Made by a program: the position numbers and the translations under genes. DNA of 64,000 bases, from assembly GCA_900318645.1 (NCBI GenBank), contig ONLH01000001.1:124001-188000 (forward strand). Direction: 5' to 3'. The notes beneath the pieces were generated by a model that saw only the letters and a program-made list of their open reading frames with translations, was not told the DNA's origin and did not search any database. Of this stretch, positions 42,220 to 50,446 are shown one piece after another (the stretch's first letter is position 1; each line of letters opens with the position of its first letter). This DNA comes from an uncultured Prevotellaceae bacterium (GTDB lineage Bacteria > Bacteroidota > Bacteroidia > Bacteroidales > Muribaculaceae).

Positions 42220-42798
42220 ATGGAGAAAATTCAAGCAGGAAAATACGTAGAGCTGGTGTATGAAATCTTTGTTGTCAATGGCGAGGAGCAGACCAGCGTG
42301 TTCAAGTTCAACAAGGAACATCCCGATGCCTTTGTGTTCGGTGTGGACCTCTCGCTCATCGAGGGCTTCCAGAATCACATCATGGGATTGGAGCAGGGCG
42401 ACAAATTTGACTTCACCTTGAAGCCCCACGAGGCCTTCGGTGTGAAAAATCCCGAGTTGATCTATGAACTGGAGAAAGAGATTTTCCATATCGACGGCAA
42501 GTTTGACAGCGAGAACATCCGTCCCGGTGCTCGCGTGCCCATGATGACGCAGGAAGGCATGCGCATCGAGGGACAGGTCATCAAAGTAACCGACGACAAG
42601 GTGTTCATGGACTTTAACCACCAGCTGGCCGGCGAAACCGTGCGCTACAGTGGATTCGTACAGCTCGTGCGTGATGCTACGCCCGAGGAGCTTCAGCCCC
42701 AGCACCACGGCTGTGGATGTGGCTGCGAGGAATGCGGTGGTGGCGACTGTGGACATGGCCACGGTGATGGCTGTGACTGTGGTTGCGGTGGCTGCTAA
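42220..42798 (+). CDS. FKBP-type peptidyl-prolyl isomerase (SlyD-like) with metal-binding tail
   Basis: 192 residues. The FKBP domain (residues about 1-70 and 125-150) surrounds an IF insert of the SlyD type: VELVYEIFVVNGEE, FVFGVDLSLIEGFQNHIMGLEQGDKFDF. The final about 35 residues are rich in Gly, Cys and His (HHGCGCGCEECGG...), as in the nickel/zinc-binding tail of SlyD. Catalyses proline isomerisation and chaperones; the tail suggests metal storage or delivery. Monocistronic. Confidence 0.93.
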   Translation: MEKIQAGKYVELVYEIFVVNGEEQTSVFKFNKEHPDAFVFGVDLSLIEGFQNHIMGLEQGDKFDFTLKPHEAFGVKNPELIYELEKEIFHIDGKFDSENIRPGARVPMMTQEGMRIEGQVIKVTDDKVFMDFNHQLAGETVRYSGFVQLVRDATPEELQPQHHGCGCGCEECGGGDCGHGHGDGCDCGCGGC

Positions 42799-42874
42799 GT
42801 GCTAAAAAAGTATAACGAGGCTCCAATTAAAGAAATTTTTCTTTAATTCTCGCTGCAGTATATAAATTAATGTG

Positions 42875-42882
42875 TACCTTTG
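42875..42882 (+). promoter_or_regulatory. -7 box of pckA
   Basis: TACCTTTG, 53 nt before the pckA start; the upstream sequence is AT-rich without a clear TTG. Confidence 0.55.
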
Positions 42883-42935
42883 CGGCACGTTTCAAATAGA
42901 GAATTTTCTAACTCATTAATATTTAAAGATTTATT

Positions 42936-44552
42936 ATGGCAAGATTTGATAAGGCTATCTTAGCTGAGAAGTACGGTATCACTGGTGTTACCGAGGTGCT
43001 TTACAATCCCACTTATGAGGTATTGTTCAATGAAGAGATGAGACCCGAACTCACAGGCTATGACAAGGGCCAGGAGACCGAACTCGGTGCCATCAACGTG
43101 ATGACCGGCATTTACACTGGCCGTTCACCCAAAGACAAATTCATTGTTGACGATGCCAACAGCCATGACAAGGTATGGTGGACTACTCCCGGCTATCCCA
43201 ATGACAACAAGCCCGTGACCGAGGCCACTTGGGCAGCTCTTAAGGACCTCGCTGTTAAGCAGCTGAGCGACAAGCGCCTGTTCGTCGTTGACGGTTTCTG
43301 CGGCGCCAACAAGGACACCCGCATGAAGGTGCGCTTCATCATGGAGGTAGCATGGCAGGCCCACTTCGTGACCAACATGTTCATCCGTCCCCAGAACGAG
43401 GAAGAATTTGACCAGGAACCCGACTTCACCGTTTACTGCGCCAGCAAGGCCAAGGTGGACAACTACAAGGAGCTCGGTCTGAACAGCGACACAGCCGTTG
43501 TCTTCAACGTGACCAGCAATGAGCAGGTTATCCTCAACACCTGGTACGGTGGTGAGATGAAGAAGGGTATGTTCTCAATGATGAACTACTTCCTTCCCCT
43601 CAAGGGCATTGCTGCCATGCACTGCTCGGCCAACTGCGACATGAACGGTGAGAATACCGCTATCTTCTTCGGTCTCTCAGGCACTGGCAAGACCACCTTG
43701 AGCACCGACCCGAACCGCAAACTCATCGGTGACGACGAGCACGGATGGGACGACAACGGTATCTTCAATTTTGAGGGTGGTTGCTATGCCAAGGTCATCA
43801 ACCTCGACAAGGAAGCTGAGCCTGACATCTACAACGCCATCCACCGCGACGCACTGCTCGAGAACGTCACTGTTGACGAGAACGGCAAGATCGACTTCGC
43901 CGACAAGAGCGTGACCGAGAACACCCGCGTCAGCTACCCGATTTACCACATCAAGAACATCGTGCGCCCCATCAGCCACGCTCCCGCCGCTAAGCAGGTC
44001 ATCTTCCTGAGTGCTGACGCCTTCGGCGTACTGCCTCCCGTATCGATTCTCGACTCGGAGCAGACCAAGTACTACTTCCTGAGTGGCTTCACCGCTAAGT
44101 TGGCTGGTACCGAGCGCGGTATCACCGAGCCCACTCCCACCTTCAGCGCTTGCTTCGGCCAGGCATTCCTGGAGCTGCACCCGACGAAGTATGCCGAGGA
44201 GCTCGTGAAGCGTATGGAAGCCAGCGGTGCCAAGGCTTATCTGGTTAACACCGGTTGGAACGGCACTGGCAAGCGCATCTCGATCCGCGACACCCGCGGC
44301 ATCATCGACGCTATCCTCAACCACAGCATCGACAACGCTCCCACCAAGGTGATTCCTTACTTCAACCTGACGGTGCCCACCGTACTCGAAGGTGTTGACA
44401 CTGGTATCCTCGATCCTCGCGACACCTACACCGATGCCGCACAGTGGGAAGAGAAGGCCAAGGATCTGGCTAGCCGCTTCATCAAGAACTTCGTTAAGTA
44501 CGAGGACAACGAGGCTGGCAAGGCTCTCGTAGCCGCTGGTCCCCAGCTCTAA
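42936..44552 (+). CDS. pckA: Phosphoenolpyruvate carboxykinase (ATP)
   Basis: 538 residues, full length. Interconverts oxaloacetate and PEP; in Bacteroidetes it mainly fixes CO2 toward succinate. Signatures: [16 protein letters not shown] near the N-terminus, the P-loop [16 protein letters not shown] (residues about 246-261) and the metal site [24 protein letters not shown] near the end. Codon use is strongly biased, suggesting high expression. Confidence 0.98.
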   Translation: MARFDKAILAEKYGITGVTEVLYNPTYEVLFNEEMRPELTGYDKGQETELGAINVMTGIYTGRSPKDKFIVDDANSHDKVWWTTPGYPNDNKPVTEATWAALKDLAVKQLSDKRLFVVDGFCGANKDTRMKVRFIMEVAWQAHFVTNMFIRPQNEEEFDQEPDFTVYCASKAKVDNYKELGLNSDTAVVFNVTSNEQVILNTWYGGEMKKGMFSMMNYFLPLKGIAAMHCSANCDMNGENTAIFFGLSGTGKTTLSTDPNRKLIGDDEHGWDDNGIFNFEGGCYAKVINLDKEAEPDIYNAIHRDALLENVTVDENGKIDFADKSVTENTRVSYPIYHIKNIVRPISHAPAAKQVIFLSADAFGVLPPVSILDSEQTKYYFLSGFTAKLAGTERGITEPTPTFSACFGQAFLELHPTKYAEELVKRMEASGAKAYLVNTGWNGTGKRISIRDTRGIIDAILNHSIDNAPTKVIPYFNLTVPTVLEGVDTGILDPRDTYTDAAQWEEKAKDLASRFIKNFVKYEDNEAGKALVAAGPQL

Positions 44553-44599
44553 ACATTAGACCTAACGCCTCGTTTTTAGAAACGTAGGCATCAGCATTG

Positions 44600-44629
44600 G
44601 TAGAGACGCAAGAGCATTTGCGTCTCTAC
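44600..44629. repeat. GTAGAGACGC hairpin after pckA
   Basis: GTAGAGACGCAAGAGCATTTGCGTCTCTAC: 12-bp arms with short loop, followed by TGTTTTTA, so it may terminate pckA. The same word (GTAGAGACGC) is found in MITE-like copy 1 and in the fragment at 25801. Confidence 0.8.
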
Positions 44630-44709
44630 TGTTTTTACACCATATCAAAGGCAGAAAACAGCAGCACAAAAGCCTAAAAATTGCCTCTTCTTGCACTTTT
44701 TTCAAAAAA

Positions 44710-44740
44710 GTTACATCAATGTAACTTACATCAATGTAAC
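44710..44740 (+). promoter_or_regulatory. Paired palindromes upstream of the AAA ATPase (operator-like)
   Basis: GTTACATCAATGTAAC (44710-44725) is followed without gap by TTACATCAATGTAAC (44726-44740), a 15-bp direct repeat in which each unit is itself palindromic. It covers the place expected for the -33 element and ends 6 nt before the -7 box TATCTTTG, a good position for a repressor. The outer arms AAAAGTTACAT/ATGTAACTTTT are also complementary. Confidence 0.75.
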
Positions 44741-44746
44741 TTTTAT

Positions 44747-44754
44747 TATCTTTG
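44747..44754 (+). promoter_or_regulatory. -7 box of the AAA ATPase gene
   Basis: TATCTTTG directly after the paired palindromes, 28 nt before the ATG. Confidence 0.65.
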
Positions 44755-44782
44755 CAGCCGATAACCAATCTTTGTCAAGAAA

Positions 44783-45913
44783 ATGAAAGCACCATTTCAA
44801 TTTGGGTCATTGGCCGAGAAAGAGAATTTCATCGACCGTATTGAAGACAGGGCATTACTCAAGCAGTTGCTTATGTCGGGCATTCACGTGATGCTCATTT
44901 CACCACGTCGTTGGGGAAAGTCGTCACTTGTCAAGGCCGTAGGCGAGGAGTTGATGGCGGAGAATAAAAACGTGCGCGTGTGCTACATTGATGCATTCAG
45001 CATCAGTACCGAGAACGAGTTTTACCGTGTGTTTGCAAGCCGGGTAATGTCGTGTGCTGCTTCACGCTTCAAGAAGGGTGTGGAAGAGATGAAAAAATTC
45101 TTGACAGGAGTTGTACCCCAATTGGTTATTCGTGACAAGGTGACAGAATTCGTCACCTTTGACCTGCGCTTTCAGCCCCAAGAGAAGGACAAACTAGAAA
45201 TCCTGGAGCTGCCAGAGAAAATCGCCTTAGCCAAGGGGTTGAGAATCATCGTGTGCATCGATGAGTTCCAACAACTGGCCAACATCCCGCAATATCCCGA
45301 CATGGAAGGAAAAATGCGCTCAGTGTGGCAACAGCAGCACAATGTGTCCTATTGCCTCTATGGCAGCAAGCGTCACATGATGACAAAGATATTTAATGAT
45401 TCCACAAAACCTTTTTATCGTTTCGGACAAGTCATCTGGCTCAAGAAAATCAAGGAGTGCTATTGGGTAGAATTCATCACCGATGCGTTTGAACGAACAG
45501 GGAAAAGCATCTCGACCGAGTTTGCCAAACGAATTTGCGAGGTTACCCAATGCCACTCGTGGTATGTACAACAGTTGAGCTTCTTCATCTGGAATTCCAC
45601 CGATACCGAGGTGACCGAAGATATCTTCAACCGATCGCTTCAACGATTGATAGACACCAATGGACCAATGTTCCAAAATGATGTTGAACAACTCACTGCC
45701 AGCCAAAAAGCCATGCTTCGGGCTGTGAATGATGGCAGATACCAGTTTGCTGCCGACGAGACCAAGCGGTTGTACGCCATGGGCAATGCCAATACCATCG
45801 CCCGCAACAAGCGCATCCTTCAAGATAAGGATTATATAGAACAACGGGGCCATAGGTTTGAATTTGTGGACCCCATTTTCCAACTATGGTTCAATCAAGA
45901 ATATAACAACTAA
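44783..45913 (+). CDS. AAA/STAND-like ATPase of the archaeal-type ATP-binding protein group
   Basis: 376 residues. Walker A-like RRWGKSSLVK (PRRWGKSS, residues about 39-46) and Walker B IIVCIDEFQQL (residues about 153-163). A helical domain and a C-terminal winged-helix-like region follow (SQKAMLRAVNDGRYQFAADE..., RNKRILQDKDYIEQRGHRFEFVDPIFQLWF). This arrangement matches the ATPase_2/DUF234-type ATP-binding proteins, often multicopy in Bacteroidales, whose role is unknown. Gene composition is more AT-rich than neighbours. Both sides carry the TTACATnnATGTAAC palindrome pair. Confidence 0.85.
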   Translation: MKAPFQFGSLAEKENFIDRIEDRALLKQLLMSGIHVMLISPRRWGKSSLVKAVGEELMAENKNVRVCYIDAFSISTENEFYRVFASRVMSCAASRFKKGVEEMKKFLTGVVPQLVIRDKVTEFVTFDLRFQPQEKDKLEILELPEKIALAKGLRIIVCIDEFQQLANIPQYPDMEGKMRSVWQQQHNVSYCLYGSKRHMMTKIFNDSTKPFYRFGQVIWLKKIKECYWVEFITDAFERTGKSISTEFAKRICEVTQCHSWYVQQLSFFIWNSTDTEVTEDIFNRSLQRLIDTNGPMFQNDVEQLTASQKAMLRAVNDGRYQFAADETKRLYAMGNANTIARNKRILQDKDYIEQRGHRFEFVDPIFQLWFNQEYNN

Positions 45914-45930
45914 AAACTATCTACAATAAA

Positions 45931-45961
45931 GTTACATCCATGTAACTTACATCCATGTAAC
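45931..45961 (+). promoter_or_regulatory. Paired palindromes between the ATPase and glycosyltransferase
   Basis: GTTACATCCATGTAAC (45931-45946) and TTACATCCATGTAAC (45947-45961), the same architecture as at 44710 with CC in place of CA. The outer arms AATAAAGTTACAT/ATGTAACTTTATT are complementary over 13 bp. A -7-like TTATTTTG (45963-45970) follows, then the start of the glycosyltransferase at 45989. Confidence 0.75.
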
Positions 45962-45988
45962 TTTATTTTGCACTTTTGTCATCAAGAT

Positions 45989-47245
45989 ATGCGTGTATTA
46001 ATTATTAATACGTCCGAGAGAACCGGGGGAGCCGCCATTGCCGCCAACCGCCTTCTGCACGCCTTAAACCACAACGGGGTCGAGGCGCGTATGCTTGTGC
46101 GTGACCGTAAGACCGACGACACCAATGTCATCAATATTCCCCAGTCATGGCGCTTGAAGGCTAATTTCCTATGGGAAAGGGGTATCATCTGGTTGAATAA
46201 TGGCCTGAGTAAGAAAGGCATCTTTCAAGTTGATATCGCCAATGCGGGAACAGACATCACACGTTTGGAAGATTTCCGTTGGGCAGACGTTATTCACTTG
46301 CACTGGGTTAATCAAGGTTTCCTATCTCTCAAGAATCTAGAGAGCATCCTTGCTTCAGGCAAACCTGTAGTCATCACGTTGCATGACCAGTGGTATTTCA
46401 CAGGCATCTGCCACTACTCGGGCGTATGCGAAAGATACAAAACGCAGTGCGAAAACTGCCCGATGCTGAAAGGACATGTTCTGGATCTGGCAAGACGCGT
46501 ATTTGACAACAAACGTGAAATCTATGAAGGGCGCAATATGACCTTTGTGGGCTGTAGCCGATGGATGGCCGACTTGGCACGACAGAGCCGCCTGACCCTT
46601 GGCCATTCGGTTACGAATATCCCCAATGCTATTGATACCGAAGTATTCAAGTCCATAGACAAGACTGCTGCCCGTGCTAAACACGGCCTGCCTGCCGACG
46701 GATACCTCATGCTCTTCGGAGCCCAGCGAATTACCGACGAGCGCAAAGGCTTCCGCTATCTTGCCGAGGCCTGTGAGCACATCAGCATGCATCATCCCAC
46801 ACTGCCAGGCAAATTGGGTGTTGTCGTGCTCGGTAGTGATTCTGAACGTGTCAAGGAGGCTTTGCCGTTACCCGTTTATCCAGTCGATTACTTGAGTAAT
46901 GAAACTGAAATAGCCGAACTATACAATGCTGTCGATCTCTTCGTCACGCCATCGTTACAGGACAATCTGCCCAACACCATCGTCGAGGCCATGGCATGCG
47001 GCACACCCTGCGTAGGTTTCAACGTGGGCGGCATCCCCGAGATGATCAGCCATAAACAGGATGGTTATGTGGCCGATTATTGCGACAGTATCGATTTTGC
47101 ACAGGGAATCTCATGGTGCCTCAATGAGACCCGCCATCCCGACCTGTGCAGGCGAGCCCGTGAACAGGCCCTCGCCACCTACGGTGAGTCAGCCGTCGCC
47201 CGCCAGTATCAAGCCATCTATCAATCAGCCCTCACTCATCTTTAA
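45989..47245 (+). CDS. Glycosyltransferase family 4
   Basis: 418 residues from MRVLIINTSERTGGAAIAANRLL, the typical GT4 acceptor-domain start; a frame from 45968 adds seven residues and is less likely. The donor domain has GAQRITDERKGFRYLAEA and the catalytic segment PSLQDNLPNTIVEAMACGTP with GFNVGGIPE. Adds a sugar to a surface glycan; whether it is connected with the ATPase is unclear, although they share the upstream palindrome type. Confidence 0.93.
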   Translation: MRVLIINTSERTGGAAIAANRLLHALNHNGVEARMLVRDRKTDDTNVINIPQSWRLKANFLWERGIIWLNNGLSKKGIFQVDIANAGTDITRLEDFRWADVIHLHWVNQGFLSLKNLESILASGKPVVITLHDQWYFTGICHYSGVCERYKTQCENCPMLKGHVLDLARRVFDNKREIYEGRNMTFVGCSRWMADLARQSRLTLGHSVTNIPNAIDTEVFKSIDKTAARAKHGLPADGYLMLFGAQRITDERKGFRYLAEACEHISMHHPTLPGKLGVVVLGSDSERVKEALPLPVYPVDYLSNETEIAELYNAVDLFVTPSLQDNLPNTIVEAMACGTPCVGFNVGGIPEMISHKQDGYVADYCDSIDFAQGISWCLNETRHPDLCRRAREQALATYGESAVARQYQAIYQSALTHL

Positions 47246-47251
47246 TGATCA

Positions 47252-47281
47252 AAAAAAAGTGCCGCGATTGCGGCACTTTTC
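47252..47281. terminator. Bidirectional terminator
   Basis: AAAAGTGCCGC (47255-47265) and GCGGCACTTTT (47270-47280), with A-run before and T-run after; shared by two convergent genes. It overlaps the stop region of the minus gene. Confidence 0.92.
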
Positions 47282-48598
47282 TTAGACGTTCCAATCGATG
47301 ACTGTGTCAAGTTTTTTCTCGTAATACTGCTGGAGGTCGCTCCAGCGGTAGTAGGGTCCTGTAACCGGTTTAACCGGCAGGGTGGCCTCGTGCTCATTGA
47401 ACAGCACTTTGACCAATACATCGGTCAGGCTATTGCTCGTAGAGCCTTTGGGGCGGTAGAACACCATCTGAATATTGCATGCCTTGGGAATGATATTGAA
47501 GTCCTGCCAGTGCTCATGCAAGGTGTTCAGGTCATCACAACTGTAGTTCACATCGTCGATTTCCATCAGACATGCCAGCGGCAACACGCAGGTTTCGTGT
47601 CCGAAACGCAGGTTGGCACCACGCTCACCCGTGGCAATGGCAGCCCCTGCCTGCTGGATCATGTCACGCAACAGGGCTCGCTCGATGAAAGGCATACGGT
47701 TACCATTCTGAGGTGCGTTAGCCCAATGGATATACCAGTAGATGTTCTTGAGACGCCACAACTCAAAGATTTCATTGTTGTTGAAGTAGTGGTATAAACT
47801 CATATCGTTGAACCAGTGGTGGCCCTGCAATGAACCAGCGATATCAAACACATCGCGCATCAGTTGACGACCGTTCAGGTTAGCGGCAGCCCACGCGGTG
47901 TCATTCACCAGCTGAGCGATAAAACGCTCAGAGTGCAGGTACTGGTCGTACATCTCATTGGAGATAGGATCCACGCTCTTGCGCAGGTCGTTGGCCAACG
48001 TGTCCTCGCCATAGCCCCACCCCATGTAGTACATGTCGTGGTAGCTGGCATCGGTGTGGATATTCAACTCGGGATTGAGTGAGCGCAGGCGCATCGTCTC
48101 GTTCTGCATCGACAGGATGCAGCGGATGATAACCGTGGACTTGGCATTGATGCGGGCGTTGCCCTGGAACACCTCAGGAAAATTCCTGAACATGCGCTCG
48201 GCAATCTGTTGATGCTGTTCGGCACCCTCATCGCTCAAGTCACCGACACGCTGTTGTGATGTCTCGTTCACAAGTGTCAGTTGACGCAGCAACAATTCAC
48301 CCTGAAGGTTCAACATTCCTGCCAATTTGGCCTTAGTCAACTGCTTGAGAGGACGCTCATAGGTCTTGGCATTGGTCAGCCAACGACTACCGTGACGGCC
48401 ATAATGATCGATGTGGAAGGGCTCATATCCCTCAGGCGCAGGTGTCAATTTCGGTATCTCAACATCGGTGCCGAAGGGGTAGGCATAATGATTGCTGGCC
48501 GAACGGTCAAAGTTGCCGATAATCTGTTTGCGCGGCGTGGCGGCATTCACCGTCAAGCAGGTGATAACCGCTATGATTACTAGTGTGATGTGTCTCAT
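47282..48598 (-). CDS. Exported histidine acid phosphatase (phytase/MINPP-like), second copy
   Basis: 438 residues with signal peptide (MRHITLVIIAVITCLTVNA). Branch 2 histidine phosphatase: active-site HYGRHGSRWL (residues about 65-74) and the proton donor region LRFGHETCVLPLACLM (HE). Probably removes phosphate from inositol phosphates or other phosphomonoesters in the periplasm or surface. Its start overlaps the stop of its upstream paralogue by 4 nt, so they are translationally coupled. Confidence 0.92.
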   Translation of the reverse strand: MRHITLVIIAVITCLTVNAATPRKQIIGNFDRSASNHYAYPFGTDVEIPKLTPAPEGYEPFHIDHYGRHGSRWLTNAKTYERPLKQLTKAKLAGMLNLQGELLLRQLTLVNETSQQRVGDLSDEGAEQHQQIAERMFRNFPEVFQGNARINAKSTVIIRCILSMQNETMRLRSLNPELNIHTDASYHDMYYMGWGYGEDTLANDLRKSVDPISNEMYDQYLHSERFIAQLVNDTAWAAANLNGRQLMRDVFDIAGSLQGHHWFNDMSLYHYFNNNEIFELWRLKNIYWYIHWANAPQNGNRMPFIERALLRDMIQQAGAAIATGERGANLRFGHETCVLPLACLMEIDDVNYSCDDLNTLHEHWQDFNIIPKACNIQMVFYRPKGSTSNSLTDVLVKVLFNEHEATLPVKPVTGPYYRWSDLQQYYEKKLDTVIDWNV

Positions 48599-49899
48599 TT
48601 GTTCGGGTCGATGAAGGGTTGGCGTGAAAGTTTATCAATGAAGTAGTCGCGCACGTCGCTCCAATGGTAATAGGGGGCAACGTCGGTCTGTACAGGAAGC
48701 GTAGCCTCGCGCTCGTTGAGCAACGGGAGCATCAGAATGTCATCACTGCCAGCCTTGCGGAAATAAACAAATTGGATGTTGGCAGCCATCGGAAAGATCT
48801 TATAGGTCTGCCAGTATTGGTCAAGCGACTCCAAGTCGGTGGTGCGGTAATCCATGCCATTCAGGCCCATCAGGCAGCAGAAGGGCAGCACCACGCTCTC
48901 GTGACCGAATCGCAACGATGCGCCCGGTGTGGGATTGTCGCTCGTGATGGCTCGGTCAGCATCCTGGATGAAATTACGCAACAGGTTAGCCTCCATATAG
49001 TCTACACGGCATTGGGTTAACGGCGTTTCACCCGAGTGGATATACCAGTAAGCGTTATTGTAGCGCCACACGCTATAGATATCGTCGGCACTGAACAGGT
49101 CATAGAGATCCACGTCCTTGAACGCGAGATGGCTCTGCATGTTGCCCACCACGTCAAACAGGCTGATCATCATCGTGCGGGCATCGCCAAAATCGATGTT
49201 TTCCTTTACCCAGCGCTGGTCGGTGAACAGCTTATTCATCAAGCCCTTGGGGTTGATCCACTTATCGCGATACTGCTTGAGTATCGGGTTCATCTTGGCG
49301 CGCAGGGGCTTTACCACGCTATCGCTATAGTTCATGTAGTACATCTCGGCCTGGCTAGCGTCGGTCTTGATGCGCAGGCGTGGATTGAGCGAAGCCAAAA
49401 CATCCACCTCGTTCTGCATCGACAGGATGCAGCGGATGACTACCGTCGAGCGAGCTACCACCGAGGCGCCGTCCTGGAACACCTGCGGGAAATTCTGGTA
49501 CATGCGTCGTGCGATGCCCTGATGTTGCAGATGACCGAGGTCACTCAACTCGCCCAAGCGTCCCTGACTGGCCTCATGCACCTCACGAAGGATATTCAGT
49601 ACTTCCTCGCCACGGCTAGTGAGTTTGCCGGCACGCTGGCCTTTTTCCAGCATGTTCAGCGGTCGGGTATATTTCGAGTCATTGATAAGCCAGCGGCTGC
49701 CATGGCGCCCGTAATGGTTAATGAAAAACGGCTCATAGCCAGCGGGAGGCGCCGTGATGGCGGGAAAGCCCGACTCTGGATAGGCCTGGTAGTTGTTGGC
49801 GCTCAACTTAGGATTAGCCTTGAAGTCCTCGCGCACACCTGCCGTAAGGGTCATCACTCCCACCAACGTCAGGCACAAGATCATTAAAAATCGTCTCAT
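48595..49899 (-). CDS. Exported histidine acid phosphatase (phytase/MINPP-like), first copy
   Basis: 434 residues with signal peptide (MRRFLMILCLTLVGVMTLTAG). Same family as the following gene: HYGRHGSRWL near residue 65 and LRFGHESVVLPFCCLM near 330. The two share order, spacing of motifs and length, so they arose by tandem duplication, but the sequences have clearly diverged, which suggests different substrates. Confidence 0.92.
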   Translation of the reverse strand: MRRFLMILCLTLVGVMTLTAGVREDFKANPKLSANNYQAYPESGFPAITAPPAGYEPFFINHYGRHGSRWLINDSKYTRPLNMLEKGQRAGKLTSRGEEVLNILREVHEASQGRLGELSDLGHLQHQGIARRMYQNFPQVFQDGASVVARSTVVIRCILSMQNEVDVLASLNPRLRIKTDASQAEMYYMNYSDSVVKPLRAKMNPILKQYRDKWINPKGLMNKLFTDQRWVKENIDFGDARTMMISLFDVVGNMQSHLAFKDVDLYDLFSADDIYSVWRYNNAYWYIHSGETPLTQCRVDYMEANLLRNFIQDADRAITSDNPTPGASLRFGHESVVLPFCCLMGLNGMDYRTTDLESLDQYWQTYKIFPMAANIQFVYFRKAGSDDILMLPLLNEREATLPVQTDVAPYYHWSDVRDYFIDKLSRQPFIDPNK

Positions 49900-49937
49900 A
49901 AGTGTGGTATTCGTTTCGATTTATTCCTTTGATGTTG

Positions 49938-49945
49938 CAAATATA
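49938..49945 (-). promoter_or_regulatory. -7 box of the histidine phosphatase operon
   Basis: On the minus strand TATATTTG, 38 nt before the first start codon; a TTG lies 22 nt upstream. Confidence 0.55.
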
Positions 49946-50036
49946 GGCAAAAAAAGTGTGATGGCGCCAAATTGATCCAACATTTACTCAATGCAGCCCT
50001 ATTGCACGGGAATTTGCTACAGCATTATAAAAACCA

Positions 50037-50062
50037 AAAAGAGACTACTCCCGCAGTCTCTT
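50037..50062 (-). terminator. Terminator of the tRNA-Asn pair
   Basis: On the minus strand AAGAGACT, 8-nt loop, AGTCTCTTTTT, just after the encoded CCA of the second tRNA-Asn. Confidence 0.88.
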
Positions 50063-50067
50063 CCTGG

Positions 50068-50141
50068 CGCTTCTTCTTGGACTTGAACCAAGGACCCCCT
50101 GATTAACAGTCAGATGCTCTAACCAACTGAGCTAAAGAAGC
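50068..50141 (-). tRNA. tRNA-Asn (GTT anticodon), second copy
   Basis: Acceptor GCTTCTT/AAGAAGC, anticodon loop CTGTTAA (GTT), T-arm CTTGGTTCAAGTCCAAG, discriminator G. CCA is encoded (50067-50065). Sequence identical to the copy at 50184-50257. Confidence 0.95.
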
Positions 50142-50183
50142 AATCCTCTCTTACTTAAAATATCTATCTATTATGAAAACGTG

Positions 50184-50257
50184 CGCTTCTTCTTGGACTT
50201 GAACCAAGGACCCCCTGATTAACAGTCAGATGCTCTAACCAACTGAGCTAAAGAAGC
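50184..50257 (-). tRNA. tRNA-Asn (GTT anticodon), first copy
   Basis: Same 74-nt sequence as the other copy; CCA is not encoded. The 42-nt gap shows they are a tandem duplicate transcribed together. Confidence 0.95.
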
Positions 50258-50300
50258 CTTTTCCAACACTTCACGGCAAACCCTGCCGAAAAATGCGGTG

Positions 50301-50331
50301 CAAAGATACTGCCAATAATTGAACTGTGCAA
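50301..50331 (-). promoter_or_regulatory. Promoter of the tRNA-Asn pair
   Basis: On the minus strand TTG (50331-50329), 20 nt, TATCTTTG (50308-50301). Confidence 0.85.
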
Positions 50332-50446
50332 TAAAAAAACGAAAAAACTTGAATTTTTTAATACAAACAACGTTTTTTCGCCCCTTAATACGGCCCAAAT
50401 TCAAGGAATAATAGTATTTTCGCAGCCAAATATAATCATAAAGAAA

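Noticed and set aside
49036..49887. 283-codon plus-strand frame opposite a histidine phosphatase
   Set aside because: Antisense shadow of a gene with intact RHG motif.
50068..50257. Tandem tRNA-Asn genes as a mobile-element attachment site
   Set aside because: No integrase, no flanking direct repeat beyond the tRNA itself; a simple tandem duplication fits.
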